From contig NZ_JALAMO010000012.1 of the NCBI RefSeq assembly GCF_026790065.1, positions 84,484 to 148,483 of the forward strand: DNA of 64,000 nucleotides, read 5' to 3'. Position 1 is the first letter of the stretch. Every line of letters begins with the position of its first letter. The notes under the pieces are model-generated. The model had not been told where the DNA came from, did no database searches, and saw nothing but the letters and a program-made list of their open reading frames with translations. Below are positions 17,349 to 26,707 of the stretch, piece by piece. The DNA comes from Bacillus sp. N13C7. GTDB lineage: Bacteria; Bacillota; Bacilli; Bacillales; Bacillaceae. The position numbers and the translations under genes were made by a program.

Positions 17349-18572
17349 TTGCAGATAAAGAATTCTATCAAAGAAAAATACTACCCACATGATAGGCGGG
17401 CATTAAATATGCTTGCCCTCAGAGTTCCAGGACTTGCATTTATTCTCATGATCTACATAGCCTCTATCGTGCTGCAATTTGTTTCTGGGAGCTGGTCCAT
17501 TTTATTGCTTCATGTGTTTACAATATTAATCGCAATTTTTGTGTTACTGCATTGGCACTCATATCGGTGGGTGAAGAAGAGGGTGATTCTGTATTTCGTC
17601 GTACAAGGTTTTATCACTTTTACACTTGCTAATCTCATGACTGGCTTCTTAGTGCTGATCATCATTGGCCTTTATGCATTTTTGATTGGACAGATTATAG
17701 GAATGGCAGACAGAAGAAAGACTTTCCTCATCCTTTATTTATTGCTTCTGCTGTCAATCAATGTGCCAAATCAGATTCACAAAGGTGAATACTTGCATTT
17801 TCTTGTCATTGCCGTACCTATTATGATCGTGATTATTACTTATGCCGCTACATTTTTTTCCCAAGTTGATGAAAAGATAAAAGCGCAGCTGACTCTTGAA
17901 AGACTGGAGCTGGCTCATCAGCAGGTAGAACAGCTGACGCTGCAAAACGAGAGACAGCGTATGGCCCGGGACTTACACGATACGCTTGCTCAAGGGCTAG
18001 TCAGTTTAAATATGCAGCTGGATGCGATTCATGTTCATCTCGCCAACGGCAATATAGAGAGAGCAAAAGAAATCATTCAACAATCAATAAAAAGAGTGAG
18101 AGGTACATTAGCGGATGCGCGTTCAGCGATTGACGATCTACGCAGCAAATCAGAAGAAATCGGTTTTTTAAAAGAAAGAATTACTTCACTATTGGATCAT
18201 TTTCAAGAGTCGACAGGCATGGGTGTGTTTTTAGACTACAGATTACATCAGGTGTTAGACGTTCGTACAGCTGAAAACTGTTATTACATCATTGGAGAAT
18301 GCATAACGAATGCAGCTAAGCATGCTGAAGCAGAAACGGTCTCGGTATCTATCTGGGATGATGATAAGAGAAGGCTCCATTTAACTGTGAAGGACAATGG
18401 GAAAGGATTTGATGTTGAAAAGGGCAAGAAAAAGAGAGGACATTATGGGCTTCTCGGTATAGAAGAACGCGTCAGAGCAATGAAAGGCCAATTCAATATA
18501 AAGAGTGTAAAATCTAAAGGAACACAAACTGAGATCACTGTACCAATTCAAGGAGAGATGAAAGATGAATAA
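17349..18572 (+). CDS. ydfH: Sensor histidine kinase YdfH (NarL/DesK type)
   Basis: 407 residues with TTG start at 17349, the length I recall for YdfH. Five to six membrane segments fill residues ~27-170, followed by a coiled coil (171-205). The dimerisation box ERQRMARDLHDTLAQGLVSL carries phospho-acceptor His210, and the HATPase region has the N box GECITNAAKHAEAE and G box VKDNGKGFDVEKG. It senses an unknown envelope signal and phosphorylates YdfI, with which it overlaps by eight bases. Confidence 0.93.
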   Translation: MQIKNSIKEKYYPHDRRALNMLALRVPGLAFILMIYIASIVLQFVSGSWSILLLHVFTILIAIFVLLHWHSYRWVKKRVILYFVVQGFITFTLANLMTGFLVLIIIGLYAFLIGQIIGMADRRKTFLILYLLLLLSINVPNQIHKGEYLHFLVIAVPIMIVIITYAATFFSQVDEKIKAQLTLERLELAHQQVEQLTLQNERQRMARDLHDTLAQGLVSLNMQLDAIHVHLANGNIERAKEIIQQSIKRVRGTLADARSAIDDLRSKSEEIGFLKERITSLLDHFQESTGMGVFLDYRLHQVLDVRTAENCYYIIGECITNAAKHAEAETVSVSIWDDDKRRLHLTVKDNGKGFDVEKGKKKRGHYGLLGIEERVRAMKGQFNIKSVKSKGTQTEITVPIQGEMKDE

Positions 18573-19206
18573 GGTTTTAATCGTTGATGACCACCTTGTC
18601 GTGAGGGAAGGTCTGAAGCTTTTAATTGAAACGAATGATCACTACACCATCATAGGAGAGGCGGAAAATGGCAAAGCAGCAGTCCGCCTAGCAGATGATT
18701 TAAAACCGGATATTATTCTCATGGATCTGTATATGCCAGAGATGAGCGGGTTAGAAGCCATTAAACTAATAAAAGAAAAACACGACATCCCCATCATTAT
18801 TTTGACTACGTATAATGAAGATCATCTCATGATCGAAGGAATTGAATTAGGGGCGAAAGGATATCTATTGAAGGATACGAGTTCAGAAACCCTTTTTCAT
18901 ACAATGGATGCAGCAATAAGAGGAAACGTGCTGTTGCAGCCTGATATCTTAAAACGTCTGCAAGACATCCAACTGGAGCAGATGAAGAAGCAGGGCAGTA
19001 ATACGCAGCTGACAGAAAAGGAAGTCATTGTTCTAAAAGCAATTGCTAAAGGTTTTAAAAGCAAAGCGATCGCCTATGATTTGGGCGTCTCTGAGAGAAC
19101 AGTAAAGTCCAGGTTAACGTCCATTTACAATAAATTAGGCGCAAATTCAAGAACTGAAGCCGTGACGATTGCCATGCAAAGAGGTATTCTGACATTAGAC
19201 AAATAA
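18565..19206 (+). CDS. ydfI: NarL-family response regulator YdfI
   Basis: 213 residues. Receiver domain 1-120 with acidic pocket Asp8/Asp9, phosphorylation site Asp54 (IILMDLYMPEM), Thr in LTTYNEDH and Lys in GYLLKDTS. LuxR-type helix-turn-helix 145-205 (LTEKEVIVLKAIAKGFKSKA; VSERTVKSRLTSIYNKLGAN). Translationally coupled to ydfH. Published work on strain 168 (Serizawa and Sekiguchi, as I recall) shows YdfI activating ydfJ through two copies of a 12-mer; both copies lie immediately after this gene. Confidence 0.94.
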   Translation: MNKVLIVDDHLVVREGLKLLIETNDHYTIIGEAENGKAAVRLADDLKPDIILMDLYMPEMSGLEAIKLIKEKHDIPIIILTTYNEDHLMIEGIELGAKGYLLKDTSSETLFHTMDAAIRGNVLLQPDILKRLQDIQLEQMKKQGSNTQLTEKEVIVLKAIAKGFKSKAIAYDLGVSERTVKSRLTSIYNKLGANSRTEAVTIAMQRGILTLDK

Positions 19207-19223
19207 CATCAAATTTGAAATTT

Positions 19224-19258
19224 GCCCAAACGTACATGCCCGAATGTACGTTTTTTTT
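19224..19258 (+). promoter_or_regulatory. Two tandem YdfI boxes upstream of ydfJ, embedded in a terminator-like hairpin
   Basis: GCCCAAACGTAC (19224-19235) and GCCCGAATGTAC (19238-19249) are direct repeats two bases apart; both fit the remembered YdfI consensus GCCCRAAYGTAC. The same bases form a hairpin, AACGTACAT / ATGTACGTT with a six-base loop, followed by eight T, so the site can also end ydfHI transcription. Confidence 0.88.
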
Positions 19259-19325
19259 ATTTCATTGTCAACTACAATGAGAAAGCAAAGAATGTTATCT
19301 AGCAATGTGCTGAAAGGAGATTATC

Positions 19326-21497
19326 ATGTCTAGAATGTTATATAAATTAGGAGGATGGGTTGCTCGCAATCGCATAAAAGTAATATGTGCGTGGATCGTT
19401 GTGTTAGTTGCTTCGGTAGGCCTTGCAATCACGTTAAAACCAAGTTTTTCTGAGGATATGTCCATACCTGACACACCTTCGGAAAAAGCGATGGATGTCA
19501 TTCAAAAAGAATTTCCTCACGGTCCTGATAAAGGGAGCATACGGGTGATTTTCGGAGCTGAAGATGGAGAGAAACTTACTGCAGAGTCAGCCAAAAAAGC
19601 AATCGAAAATACGTTTAAGGAAATCAATAAAGATGATTCCGTAGACTCGATTGCAAGTCCTTTTGTGACAGGAACAATCGCGAAAGATGGCACAGTTGCC
19701 TATGCTGATATTACGTATAAATCTTCAGCAGATGATATAAAAGATTACTCTATCGAACATGTAAAAAACAGTTTGAAAATAGCTGATGCTGAGGGCTTGC
19801 AGACGGAGCTAAGCGGAGATATACCAGGAGCCGAGATGGAGATAGGCGGAGTGTCTGAAATTGTCGGCATTATCTTGGCCTTTGTCGTTTTAGCCATTAC
19901 ATTCGGCTCCTTATTAATAGCAGGTTTGCCGATTTTAACTGCGCTAATTGGTTTAGGTGTAAGTATTGGACTGGTGTTGATTGGGACACAAGTATTCGAT
20001 ATTGCTTCCGTCAGCCTTTCATTAGCTGGAATGATTGGCCTTGCTGTTGGGATAGATTATGCTTTATTTATTTTTACGAAGCACCGCCAGTTTTTAGGCG
20101 AAGGCGCACAAAAAAATGAATCAATTGCGAGAGCGACAGGAACAGCTGGAAGTGCAGTTGTTTTTGCGGGACTTACTGTGATCGTCGCACTTTGCGGATT
20201 GACTGTCGTTAACATTCCTTTTATGTCTGCAATGGGGCTGACAGCAGGGCTTAGTGTATTGTTGGCTGTTCTCGCTTCAATCACGCTTGTGCCTGCCGTT
20301 TTGTCGATAGTGGGGAAACGGATGGTTCCGAAGTCAAACAAGAAAAAAGAAAATCAAAGCGCTGAAACAAATGTCTGGGGACGCTTTGTCACAAAAAATC
20401 CTATCATGCTAAGTGTATGCAGCATTCTTATTTTGCTCGTCATTAGTATCCCGTCGATGCATTTGGAGCTGGGCTTGCCTGATGCAGGGATGAAAGCGAA
20501 GGATAATCCAGATCGCCGGGCTTATGACTTGCTTGCCGATGGTTTTGGAGAAGGATTTAATGGTCAATTAACAATCGTAGCGGATGCCACAAGTGTGACA
20601 GAAAATAAGGCGGAAGCCTTCGCAGATGCAGTGAAAGAAATAAAGGAGCTAGACCATGTATCAAGTGTCACTCCTGCACGGCCTAATGAAGAAGGGAACT
20701 TTGCCATCATTACGGTAGTTCCAACAACAGGCCCAAATGATGTGGTAACGAAGGATTTGGTAAAGGATGTACGCAGCTTATCAGATAAAAACGGGGTAGA
20801 TTTGCTCGTTACTGGATCGACTGCAGTGAATATTGATATTTCAGACCGCCTTAATGACGCGATACCGGTGTTTGCTGTACTCATAGTTGGTTTTGCGTTT
20901 GTCTTGCTGACCATCGTTTTCCGTTCGCTGCTTGTGCCGCTTGTTGCGGTTGCAGGATTCATATTGACGATGACAGCCACACTTGGAACCTGTGTATTTG
21001 TTTTACAAGACGGTAATCTCATCGACTTTTTGAAAATACCTGAAAAAGGGCCGATACTCGCGTTCTTGCCGATTTTATCTATTGGGATACTGTTTGGATT
21101 AGCCATGGATTATCAAGTATTCCTTGTAAGCAGAATGCGTGAAGAATATGTGAAAACAAAGAATCCAGTACAAGCGATTCAAGCTGGATTAAAACACAGC
21201 GGTCCTGTTGTCACCGCAGCCGGCCTGATCATGATATTCGTTTTTGCAGGATTTATCTTTGCTGGTGAAGCGTCTATCAAAGCCAACGGATTGGCTCTTT
21301 CCTTTGGTGTGCTCTTTGATGCATTTATTGTACGAATGACACTCATTCCAAGTGTCATGAAGCTGATGGGGAATGCAGCCTGGTATTTGCCAAAATGGCT
21401 AGACAAGATCATTCCGAATGTGGACATAGAAGGGCACCAACTCACGAAAGAAATACAGCCAGAAATAGATTATGAACAAAAGAAACAAATCATGTAA
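19326..21497 (+). CDS. ydfJ: RND/MMPL-family membrane transporter YdfJ
   Basis: 723 residues with two MMPL repeats. Each has one membrane helix, a ~130-residue extracellular domain and then about five helices (GVSEIVGIILAFVVLAITFG; NDAIPVFAVLIVGFAFVLLT). The family signatures GLAVGIDYALFIFTKHRQF and LFGLAMDYQVFLVSRMREEY hold the Asp-Tyr pair used in proton coupling. It probably exports a lipid, peptide or drug; substrate unknown. Start ATG 19326 behind AAAGGAGA. Controlled by the YdfI boxes 80-100 bases upstream. Confidence 0.92.
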   Translation: MSRMLYKLGGWVARNRIKVICAWIVVLVASVGLAITLKPSFSEDMSIPDTPSEKAMDVIQKEFPHGPDKGSIRVIFGAEDGEKLTAESAKKAIENTFKEINKDDSVDSIASPFVTGTIAKDGTVAYADITYKSSADDIKDYSIEHVKNSLKIADAEGLQTELSGDIPGAEMEIGGVSEIVGIILAFVVLAITFGSLLIAGLPILTALIGLGVSIGLVLIGTQVFDIASVSLSLAGMIGLAVGIDYALFIFTKHRQFLGEGAQKNESIARATGTAGSAVVFAGLTVIVALCGLTVVNIPFMSAMGLTAGLSVLLAVLASITLVPAVLSIVGKRMVPKSNKKKENQSAETNVWGRFVTKNPIMLSVCSILILLVISIPSMHLELGLPDAGMKAKDNPDRRAYDLLADGFGEGFNGQLTIVADATSVTENKAEAFADAVKEIKELDHVSSVTPARPNEEGNFAIITVVPTTGPNDVVTKDLVKDVRSLSDKNGVDLLVTGSTAVNIDISDRLNDAIPVFAVLIVGFAFVLLTIVFRSLLVPLVAVAGFILTMTATLGTCVFVLQDGNLIDFLKIPEKGPILAFLPILSIGILFGLAMDYQVFLVSRMREEYVKTKNPVQAIQAGLKHSGPVVTAAGLIMIFVFAGFIFAGEASIKANGLALSFGVLFDAFIVRMTLIPSVMKLMGNAAWYLPKWLDKIIPNVDIEGHQLTKEIQPEIDYEQKKQIM

Positions 21498-21500
21498 TAG

Positions 21501-21532
21501 AAAAAGCAGATCTTTTATGATCTGCTTTTTTT
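21501..21532. terminator. Terminator between ydfJ and ydfK
   Basis: Perfect stem AAAAAGCAGATC / GATCTGCTTTTT, six-base loop, T-run on the plus strand and A-run giving T on the minus strand. Confidence 0.92.
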
Positions 21533-21550
21533 AACTTCAAGCGCCCGTTA

Positions 21551-22240
21551 TTAAAAATGCAATCCAAATGCCTGAATCACAAAAATCACAACAGGCGGGA
21601 TCAAGAGGGAAGGCAGCAGATTCAGTGTTTTGAACTTCTTGATTCCAAGAATGCTTAACCCTGAGCTGAGGATGAGTATGCCTCCCACAATTGTGATTTC
21701 GTTGATAAGGTCTGTATTGATGGCGCTCTCCATTACTGAAGCAAATAAATAGATGGAGCCCTGCCAGGCAAATAATACAATCGCAGCCGCTGCAATTCCA
21801 AAACCAAAAGTCGAAGCGAGCACAATGGAGGTAATCCCATCTAACATACCGTTTGTCAGGAGGTATGTATAATTTTCATTCAGCGCGGCTTCAACAGGGC
21901 CCAATATTGAAAGCGAACCTATGCAAAATAATAAGATCGCGGTTGATAAACCTTCCGCTAAGTTGCTTTTAGAGAATTTGTTCACGAGCTTGTTGAATCG
22001 CAATTCCAGATTGATGATTTGGCCAAGCAAACCGCCAATGGCCAAGCTCACAATGAAAAGAATGGGGTATTTACTATCAGGCAAATGCTGTGTGATGGCA
22101 TTGATCCCCAGCGCGACTGCAGCGAATCCCATTGCTTGCATCAGGATATCCTGGTATTCATTTTTAATGCCTTTTTTGAATACCCCTCCGATGATGCTTC
22201 CTGCAATGATCATAACTGTGTTAAAAATGGTTCCAAACAT
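21551..22240 (-). CDS. ydfK: DUF554-family membrane protein YdfK
   Basis: 229 residues, about seven membrane segments. Family features: MFGTIFNTVMIIAGSIIGGV at the start, AALGINAITQHLPDSKYPIL, and ILFCIGSLSILGPVEAALN. DUF554/YdfK proteins have no settled function; a transporter-like role is guessed. The gene lies just downstream of ydfL on the same strand, and its promoter has the over-long spacer and dyad expected for MerR-type activation, so YdfL probably switches it on. In strain 168 I recall the nap esterase gene between ydfJ and ydfK; it is absent here. Confidence 0.87.
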   Translation of the reverse strand: MFGTIFNTVMIIAGSIIGGVFKKGIKNEYQDILMQAMGFAAVALGINAITQHLPDSKYPILFIVSLAIGGLLGQIINLELRFNKLVNKFSKSNLAEGLSTAILLFCIGSLSILGPVEAALNENYTYLLTNGMLDGITSIVLASTFGFGIAAAAIVLFAWQGSIYLFASVMESAINTDLINEITIVGGILILSSGLSILGIKKFKTLNLLPSLLIPPVVIFVIQAFGLHF

Positions 22241-22273
22241 AAGTTTTCTCCTCCAATAATGATTCCTGCATAC

Positions 22274-22304
22274 AAAATAAACCCTCTAGTTAGTAGAGAG
22301 TCAA
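22274..22304 (-). promoter_or_regulatory. MerR-type promoter of ydfK (19-bp spacer with dyad)
   Basis: On the minus strand TTGACT (22304-22299), a 19-bp spacer and TATTTT (22279-22274). The spacer contains the perfect dyad CTCTA-CTAAC-TAGAG (22298-22284). This is the layout recognised by BmrR/BltR-like activators, and ydfL encodes one directly upstream. Confidence 0.8.
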
Positions 22305-22331
22305 GGGAGATTGACAGCATATTCTTCGGAT

Positions 22332-23144
22332 TTATTTGATGGGCAGCAGGATTTCAGTCACATAATTATCCAGATGATTCGTAATCCCATAATCAATGAG
22401 TGTGATTTCGATTGAGTCCCCGGCTATCTCATAATGATGGTCTTTCATATATGCCAGTACCTTTTTGTAATATGGTTCGGCTTCTGGATGTGACCCTTTA
22501 AACCTGATTTGCAGATATTCTCTTGAAGGAAAAATGATTTCGGATGAAGTCTCTTCATTTTCATCTTCAAGAATCATGAAGATACTGGAATATTTGTCGA
22601 ACTGATTTGCTTTTACATTTGCTGCTGAAATGGATAAACCGATCTTGCCTATAAAGATGTCTTCATTCACATTCAGGCGGGTTCTCAAAGCTGCTAAGGA
22701 ATGTTCGATATCATGGCCGAGAATATATTCATGCTGTAAATAAGCCACACGTAGTGCGGGAAGTTTGATTTTTGAAATGTGATTTAGCGGCGTGTGAACG
22801 GCATCTTCTATTTGTGTGATCCGGCGGGAGATCTTTCTTTCAATGCGTTCCAATTCTTTCTTTTTACGGTCAATTTCAGCTTGCTGGCTTTTCAGTAAAT
22901 GAATCAGGGTGTTTGTATTTTGAGAATTATAAAAATCAAGAAGTTTATTGATTGGCAGGCCTAAAGCCCTTAAATACTTGATCGTATCCAACCGCTCAAA
23001 TTGTTGGGTAGAATAATTTCTATAGTTCGTTTGCTTGTCTTTATATTCCGGTTTCAACAGACCGATTTCATCATAATACCTAAGCGCAGAAATTTTTACA
23101 TTGAATAACTTTGAAACTTCTCCAATCGAAAAAAATTCCTTCAT
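22332..23144 (-). CDS. ydfL: MerR-family multidrug-sensing activator (BmrR/BltR-like)
   Basis: 270 residues from ATG at 23144; the seven-codon upstream extension is not conserved-looking. MerR helix-turn-helix at 1-70 ([33 protein letters not shown]). The dimerisation coiled coil is at ~75-115 ([20 protein letters not shown]). The C-terminal ~150 residues are a GyrI-like drug-binding domain ([40 protein letters not shown]). It should activate ydfK through the dyad promoter at 22274-22304, 28 bases after its own stop. Confidence 0.88.
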   Translation of the reverse strand: MKEFFSIGEVSKLFNVKISALRYYDEIGLLKPEYKDKQTNYRNYSTQQFERLDTIKYLRALGLPINKLLDFYNSQNTNTLIHLLKSQQAEIDRKKKELERIERKISRRITQIEDAVHTPLNHISKIKLPALRVAYLQHEYILGHDIEHSLAALRTRLNVNEDIFIGKIGLSISAANVKANQFDKYSSIFMILEDENEETSSEIIFPSREYLQIRFKGSHPEAEPYYKKVLAYMKDHHYEIAGDSIEITLIDYGITNHLDNYVTEILLPIK

Positions 23145-23266
23145 TCTAACAACCTTTCTGTACATTTGTTTGCTTTATTCTTTCCATACATCCACATTAT
23201 ATATGATGAAGGAGCCCTAAAGGTAATCGGGGTTAGAGGCTGAGGGTAGAAGGCGGAATAATGCAG

Positions 23267-23299
23267 AAAAAAAGCCCCTTTTTTTGAAAGGAGCTTTTC
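23267..23299 (-). terminator. ydfM terminator
   Basis: On the minus strand AAAAGCTCCTTTC pairs with GGGGCTTTTTTT; a long mismatch-poor stem directly after the stop codon, with T-run. Confidence 0.7.
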
Positions 23300-24192
23300 T
23301 ATTCTTCAAAATAAGGATTCACATGGATAAGCACTTCTTCAACATCTGAAAACTGTCTTTTGATTTCATTTCGGATGTCGCGCGCAATATCGTGTCCCTG
23401 CTTAATCGTCAAATCATGATCCAATGATAATCGGACATCAAGCAATTTATAGTGGCCATGTTCCCGTGCACGGATTTTATCGAGCCGTTTGACTTGAGGA
23501 CAATGCAAAATAATAGCTTTATATTCCTCTATCAGCTCGGGATCGACACTTTTCTCCATGAGCACATCAACAGACGGCCTGATTAATTCCATTGAAATCT
23601 TAAAAATAAGGTAAGCCACAATTGCGCTGGCAATTGCATCGGCGTACAGCAGATAAGACCATCCGCGGATGCTTCCGATAATCGCCAATAGGACGCCGAT
23701 AAAAGCGGCAAGAGAGGCCACGATATCGCCTTTGTGATCGTATGCAATTGCTATAATCGCTTTGCTGTTCCATTTTTCCCCCTGCTTAATGGAATATCGG
23801 TATAAGATCTCCTTAGCCGCGTATGAAATCAGAGCTGCAAACAATGCGCTGTATTGCGGAACGCCCGGCCCTTCAACAAAGGACAAAATCGCTTCTATTA
23901 AAATGTAAACGGATACGATCACTAAGATAATCCCTACAATCGCCTCGCTGATGACTTCCGCTTTGCCATGCCCAAAAGGATGGTCTTGATCAGGCGGTTT
24001 ATTGGAAATACCGATCACTGCCAGGACAGCAATCGACGCAACGACATCCGCTGCGGAATGTATTCCGTCTGCAAAAACCGCTTCACTATTGCCTATCAGC
24101 CCAAAAAAGACCTTTCCGGCCATTAAGATCAGATTGGCTATTAATGCTATCAAAGCAACTTTTTTGCTTATTTGTTCTCTTTCACTTGCCAT
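23299..24192 (-). CDS. ydfM: Cation diffusion facilitator (CDF) metal transporter YdfM
   Basis: 297 residues. Six membrane helices in 15-205 with the CDF metal site residues in NSEAVFADGIHSAADVVASI and AIAYDHKGDIVASLAAFIG (the HxxxD and DxxxD-type pairs). PPDQDHPFGHGKAEVISEAI is the usual loop. The C-terminal ~90 residues are the cytoplasmic ferredoxin-like domain (HYKLLDVRLSLDHDLTIKQG). It exports a divalent metal such as Zn, Mn or Fe; which one is not readable. ATG preceded by AGGAGG. No operator recognised. Confidence 0.92.
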   Translation of the reverse strand: MASEREQISKKVALIALIANLILMAGKVFFGLIGNSEAVFADGIHSAADVVASIAVLAVIGISNKPPDQDHPFGHGKAEVISEAIVGIILVIVSVYILIEAILSFVEGPGVPQYSALFAALISYAAKEILYRYSIKQGEKWNSKAIIAIAYDHKGDIVASLAAFIGVLLAIIGSIRGWSYLLYADAIASAIVAYLIFKISMELIRPSVDVLMEKSVDPELIEEYKAIILHCPQVKRLDKIRAREHGHYKLLDVRLSLDHDLTIKQGHDIARDIRNEIKRQFSDVEEVLIHVNPYFEE

Positions 24193-24426
24193 TTTTTCCT
24201 CCTGAAAAACTGCACAAAAAAATAGGAGCGCCTTTTATCGCTCTCCGTATCCTTGTGTAATCACTTTGCTTATCATACCAATTGCATTTCGTTTGGGTCT
24301 ATAGCAACGTTGTTTCCTGTTTACTACTAAATAAGGTGACAGAAAAAAAGTTGGAGCCAGGCTAAAGATCAGACAGCTAAACAAAATCCCGTTTAGTGAA
24401 AATTTTTCCATGTTTTTAAAAAAATA

Positions 24427-24605
24427 TTGACTTTAAATCATTCGTGTTTTATTATTATCTCATATTCAAGATATTTTAATTCGAGATATACGGTTAGGAT
24501 TATAAATGAAAACATGAAAATCATAAACTGAGTATCGCTAAATAATGAAGAGTCATCTAATTATTTGCAATGGATTTTTTGGAATAATATCTCGAATTCG
24601 AGATA
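24427..24605 (+). promoter_or_regulatory. mhqNOP promoter and two MhqR boxes; rest of the 24193-24620 gap is gene-free
   Basis: A good sigma-A promoter, TTGACT (24427-24432), 17-bp spacer, TATTAT (24450-24455), is followed at once by TATCTCATATTCAAGATA (24456-24473). A second, perfect palindrome TATCTCGAATTCGAGATA lies at 24588-24605, ending 15 bases before the mhqN ATG. Both resemble the operator of the quinone-sensing repressor MhqR. The long leader between them holds no frame. Confidence 0.88.
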
Positions 24606-24620
24606 AAGAGGTGTGTCATA

Positions 24621-25241
24621 ATGGCTGAATTTTTACAGTTAGTCAATGAAAGAAGATCTGCAAGCAACTTCCTTCCAGATCATCCAATCACAAAAGAAGA
24701 CCTCAATGAGATGTTCGAATGGGTTGCATTAGCTCCATCAGCTTTTAATTTGCAGCACACAAAATATGTGGCGGTACTTGAACCAGATGTAAAAGAAAAA
24801 CTGAAGCAGGCTGCAAACGGACAATATAAAGTATTGAGCTCATCTGCCGTTCTCCTGGTATTAGGGGATAAGCAGGCATATCAGCAAGCGGCTGACATCT
24901 ATGAAGGGTTAAAGATGTTGGGGATCTTAAATAAGCAAGAGTATGATCACATGGTTCAAGACACCGTTTCGTTTTATGAAGACAGGGGAGAATCATTTAA
25001 GAGAGATGAGGCGATAAGGAATGCGTCACTTTCTGCGATGATGTTTATGCTGATTGCTAAGGAAAAAGGTTGGGACACCTGCCCTATGATCGGATTTGAT
25101 GCGGAAGCCGTGAAACAGATTTTGAATATAGATGACCAATTTGAGATTGTCATGATGATTACAATCGGGAAAGAAAAAACAGAGAGCAGAAGGCCGCGCG
25201 GCTACCGGAAGCCTGTGAATGAGTTTGTTGAATATATGTAA
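24621..25241 (+). CDS. mhqN: Nitroreductase-family FMN enzyme MhqN
   Basis: 206 residues. Nitroreductase fold with the N-terminal FMN-binding stretch LVNERRSASNFLPDHPITKE, the dimer segment EWVALAPSAFNLQHTKYVAV, and the C-terminal GKEKTESRRPRGYRKPVNEF. It probably reduces quinones or azo/nitro compounds with NAD(P)H. First gene of mhqNOP, under two MhqR operators. ydfN in strain 168. Confidence 0.93.
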   Translation: MAEFLQLVNERRSASNFLPDHPITKEDLNEMFEWVALAPSAFNLQHTKYVAVLEPDVKEKLKQAANGQYKVLSSSAVLLVLGDKQAYQQAADIYEGLKMLGILNKQEYDHMVQDTVSFYEDRGESFKRDEAIRNASLSAMMFMLIAKEKGWDTCPMIGFDAEAVKQILNIDDQFEIVMMITIGKEKTESRRPRGYRKPVNEFVEYM

Positions 25242-25266
25242 AAAACGCAAAAAGGAGCGGATAAAA

Positions 25267-26205
25267 ATGCTTAAAAAAACGATGGGGATACATCATATTA
25301 CAGCAATTGTCGGTCACCCTCAAGAAAACGTTGATTTCTACGCAGGAGTGCTGGGGCTTCGTTTGGTCAAGCAAACGGTCAATTTCGATGATCCAGGCAC
25401 GTATCATCTTTATTTTGGGAATGAAGGCGGGAAGCCAGGAACAATCATCACCTTCTTTCCGTGGGCGGGTGCCCGCCAAGGCATCATTGGTGACGGTCAA
25501 GTAGGCGTGACTTCTTATGCCGTGCCGAAGGGGGCTATGGCATTTTGGGAAAAGAGACTTGAAACGTTCAACGTTCCGTACACAAAAATCGAGCGTTTTG
25601 GTGAACAATACGTAGAATTTGATGATCCGCATGGCCTGCATGTAGAAATCGTGGAAAGAGAAGAAGGAGAAGCCAATACTTGGACCTTCGGAGATATAAC
25701 ACCTGACGTTGCGATTAAAGGTTTTGGAGGTGCAACGCTGTTATCAGCACAGTCTGAAAAAACAGGTGAACTGCTAGAAACTATTATGGGGCTGGAACGA
25801 GTCGGTAAAGAAGGAGACTTCGTTCGTTATCGTTCTGCCGGTGATATCGGAAATGTGATTGACCTTAAAGTAACGCCTATTGGCCGCGGACAAATGGGAG
25901 TCGGCACTGTGCACCACATTGCTTGGCGGGCTAGTGATGACCAAGATCAATTAGCTTGGCAAAGACATATTGCTTCTCAGGGATATGGTGTGACTCCTGT
26001 TCGGGATAGAAATTATTTTAATGCAATTTACTTCAGAGAACATGGGGAGATCCTGTTTGAAATCGCAACGGATCCGCCGGGATTTGCGCATGATGAATCA
26101 CCAGAAACAATGGGCGAAAAATTAATGCTGCCTGTTCAATATGAACCGCATCGGAAACAAATTGAACAGGGGCTGCTGCCGTTTGAAGTGAGAGAGTTAG
26201 ATTGA
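25267..26205 (+). CDS. mhqO: Ring-cleaving dioxygenase (VOC fold) MhqO
   Basis: 312 residues from ATG at 25267 behind AAAAGGAG; the longer frame from 25219 overlaps mhqN and is rejected. Two vicinal-oxygen-chelate repeats, with metal ligands visible in GIHHITAIVG (His), VEFDDPHGLHVEIVE (Glu region) and GTVHHIAWRASDDQDQ plus GEILFEIATD. Fe(II)-type extradiol dioxygenases of this family open hydroquinone or catechol rings. Second gene of the operon, 25 bases after mhqN. Confidence 0.93.
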   Translation: MLKKTMGIHHITAIVGHPQENVDFYAGVLGLRLVKQTVNFDDPGTYHLYFGNEGGKPGTIITFFPWAGARQGIIGDGQVGVTSYAVPKGAMAFWEKRLETFNVPYTKIERFGEQYVEFDDPHGLHVEIVEREEGEANTWTFGDITPDVAIKGFGGATLLSAQSEKTGELLETIMGLERVGKEGDFVRYRSAGDIGNVIDLKVTPIGRGQMGVGTVHHIAWRASDDQDQLAWQRHIASQGYGVTPVRDRNYFNAIYFREHGEILFEIATDPPGFAHDESPETMGEKLMLPVQYEPHRKQIEQGLLPFEVRELD

Positions 26206-26302
26206 TTTGACACATAAAAAATAAAGAAACATATATTCAATTGATGAATGCTGGACGGTACTGTCAGCAAAGAGATGAAAACAAAGATGAGGAGAGATAC
26301 AA

Positions 26303-26693
26303 ATGGAAGATACAGGACTGTTGCTTATTCGTGTGATGATTGGTGTGGTGTTTCTGTTTTATGGATCACAAAAATTATTCGGCTGGTTTGGCGGATACGG
26401 GATTAAAGGAACCGGACAATGGTTCGAGTCAATTGGGTTGAAACCAGGTAACGTCGCGGCCGCTTTAACAGGTCTTGGGGAATTAGTAAGCGGAATTTTA
26501 TTTATTTTAGGTATATTCCTTCCACTTGGAGCTGCTATCATCACGATCATTATGTTAGGTGCCATCGTAAAAGTCCATGGAGCGAAGGGATTTGCGAATG
26601 GCGGCCGGCGGTTTTGAATATAACGTGGTGCTGATTGCAGTCTCCATCGGGGTTGCACTCATCGGTTCAGGGGCTTACGCTTTGCATTTTTAA
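26303..26693 (+). pseudogene. mhqP: DoxX-family membrane protein MhqP, frameshifted near the C-terminus
   Basis: The first ~100 residues are a normal DoxX protein ([40 protein letters not shown]). At the GC-rich tract near 26598-26612 the frame is lost and the reading stops early at 26617. The proper end, reading [20 protein letters not shown] then SGAYALHF, is in the next frame and stops at 26691-26693. One extra base, probably G in GGCGGCCGGCGG, explains this. The lost part is the last membrane helix. It could be a sequencing error. Confidence 0.8.
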
Positions 26694-26707
26694 TACGAAA
26701 GTATGTT

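Noticed and set aside
20564..21106. 180-codon minus-strand frame
   Set aside because: Antisense shadow of ydfJ with no ribosome binding site.
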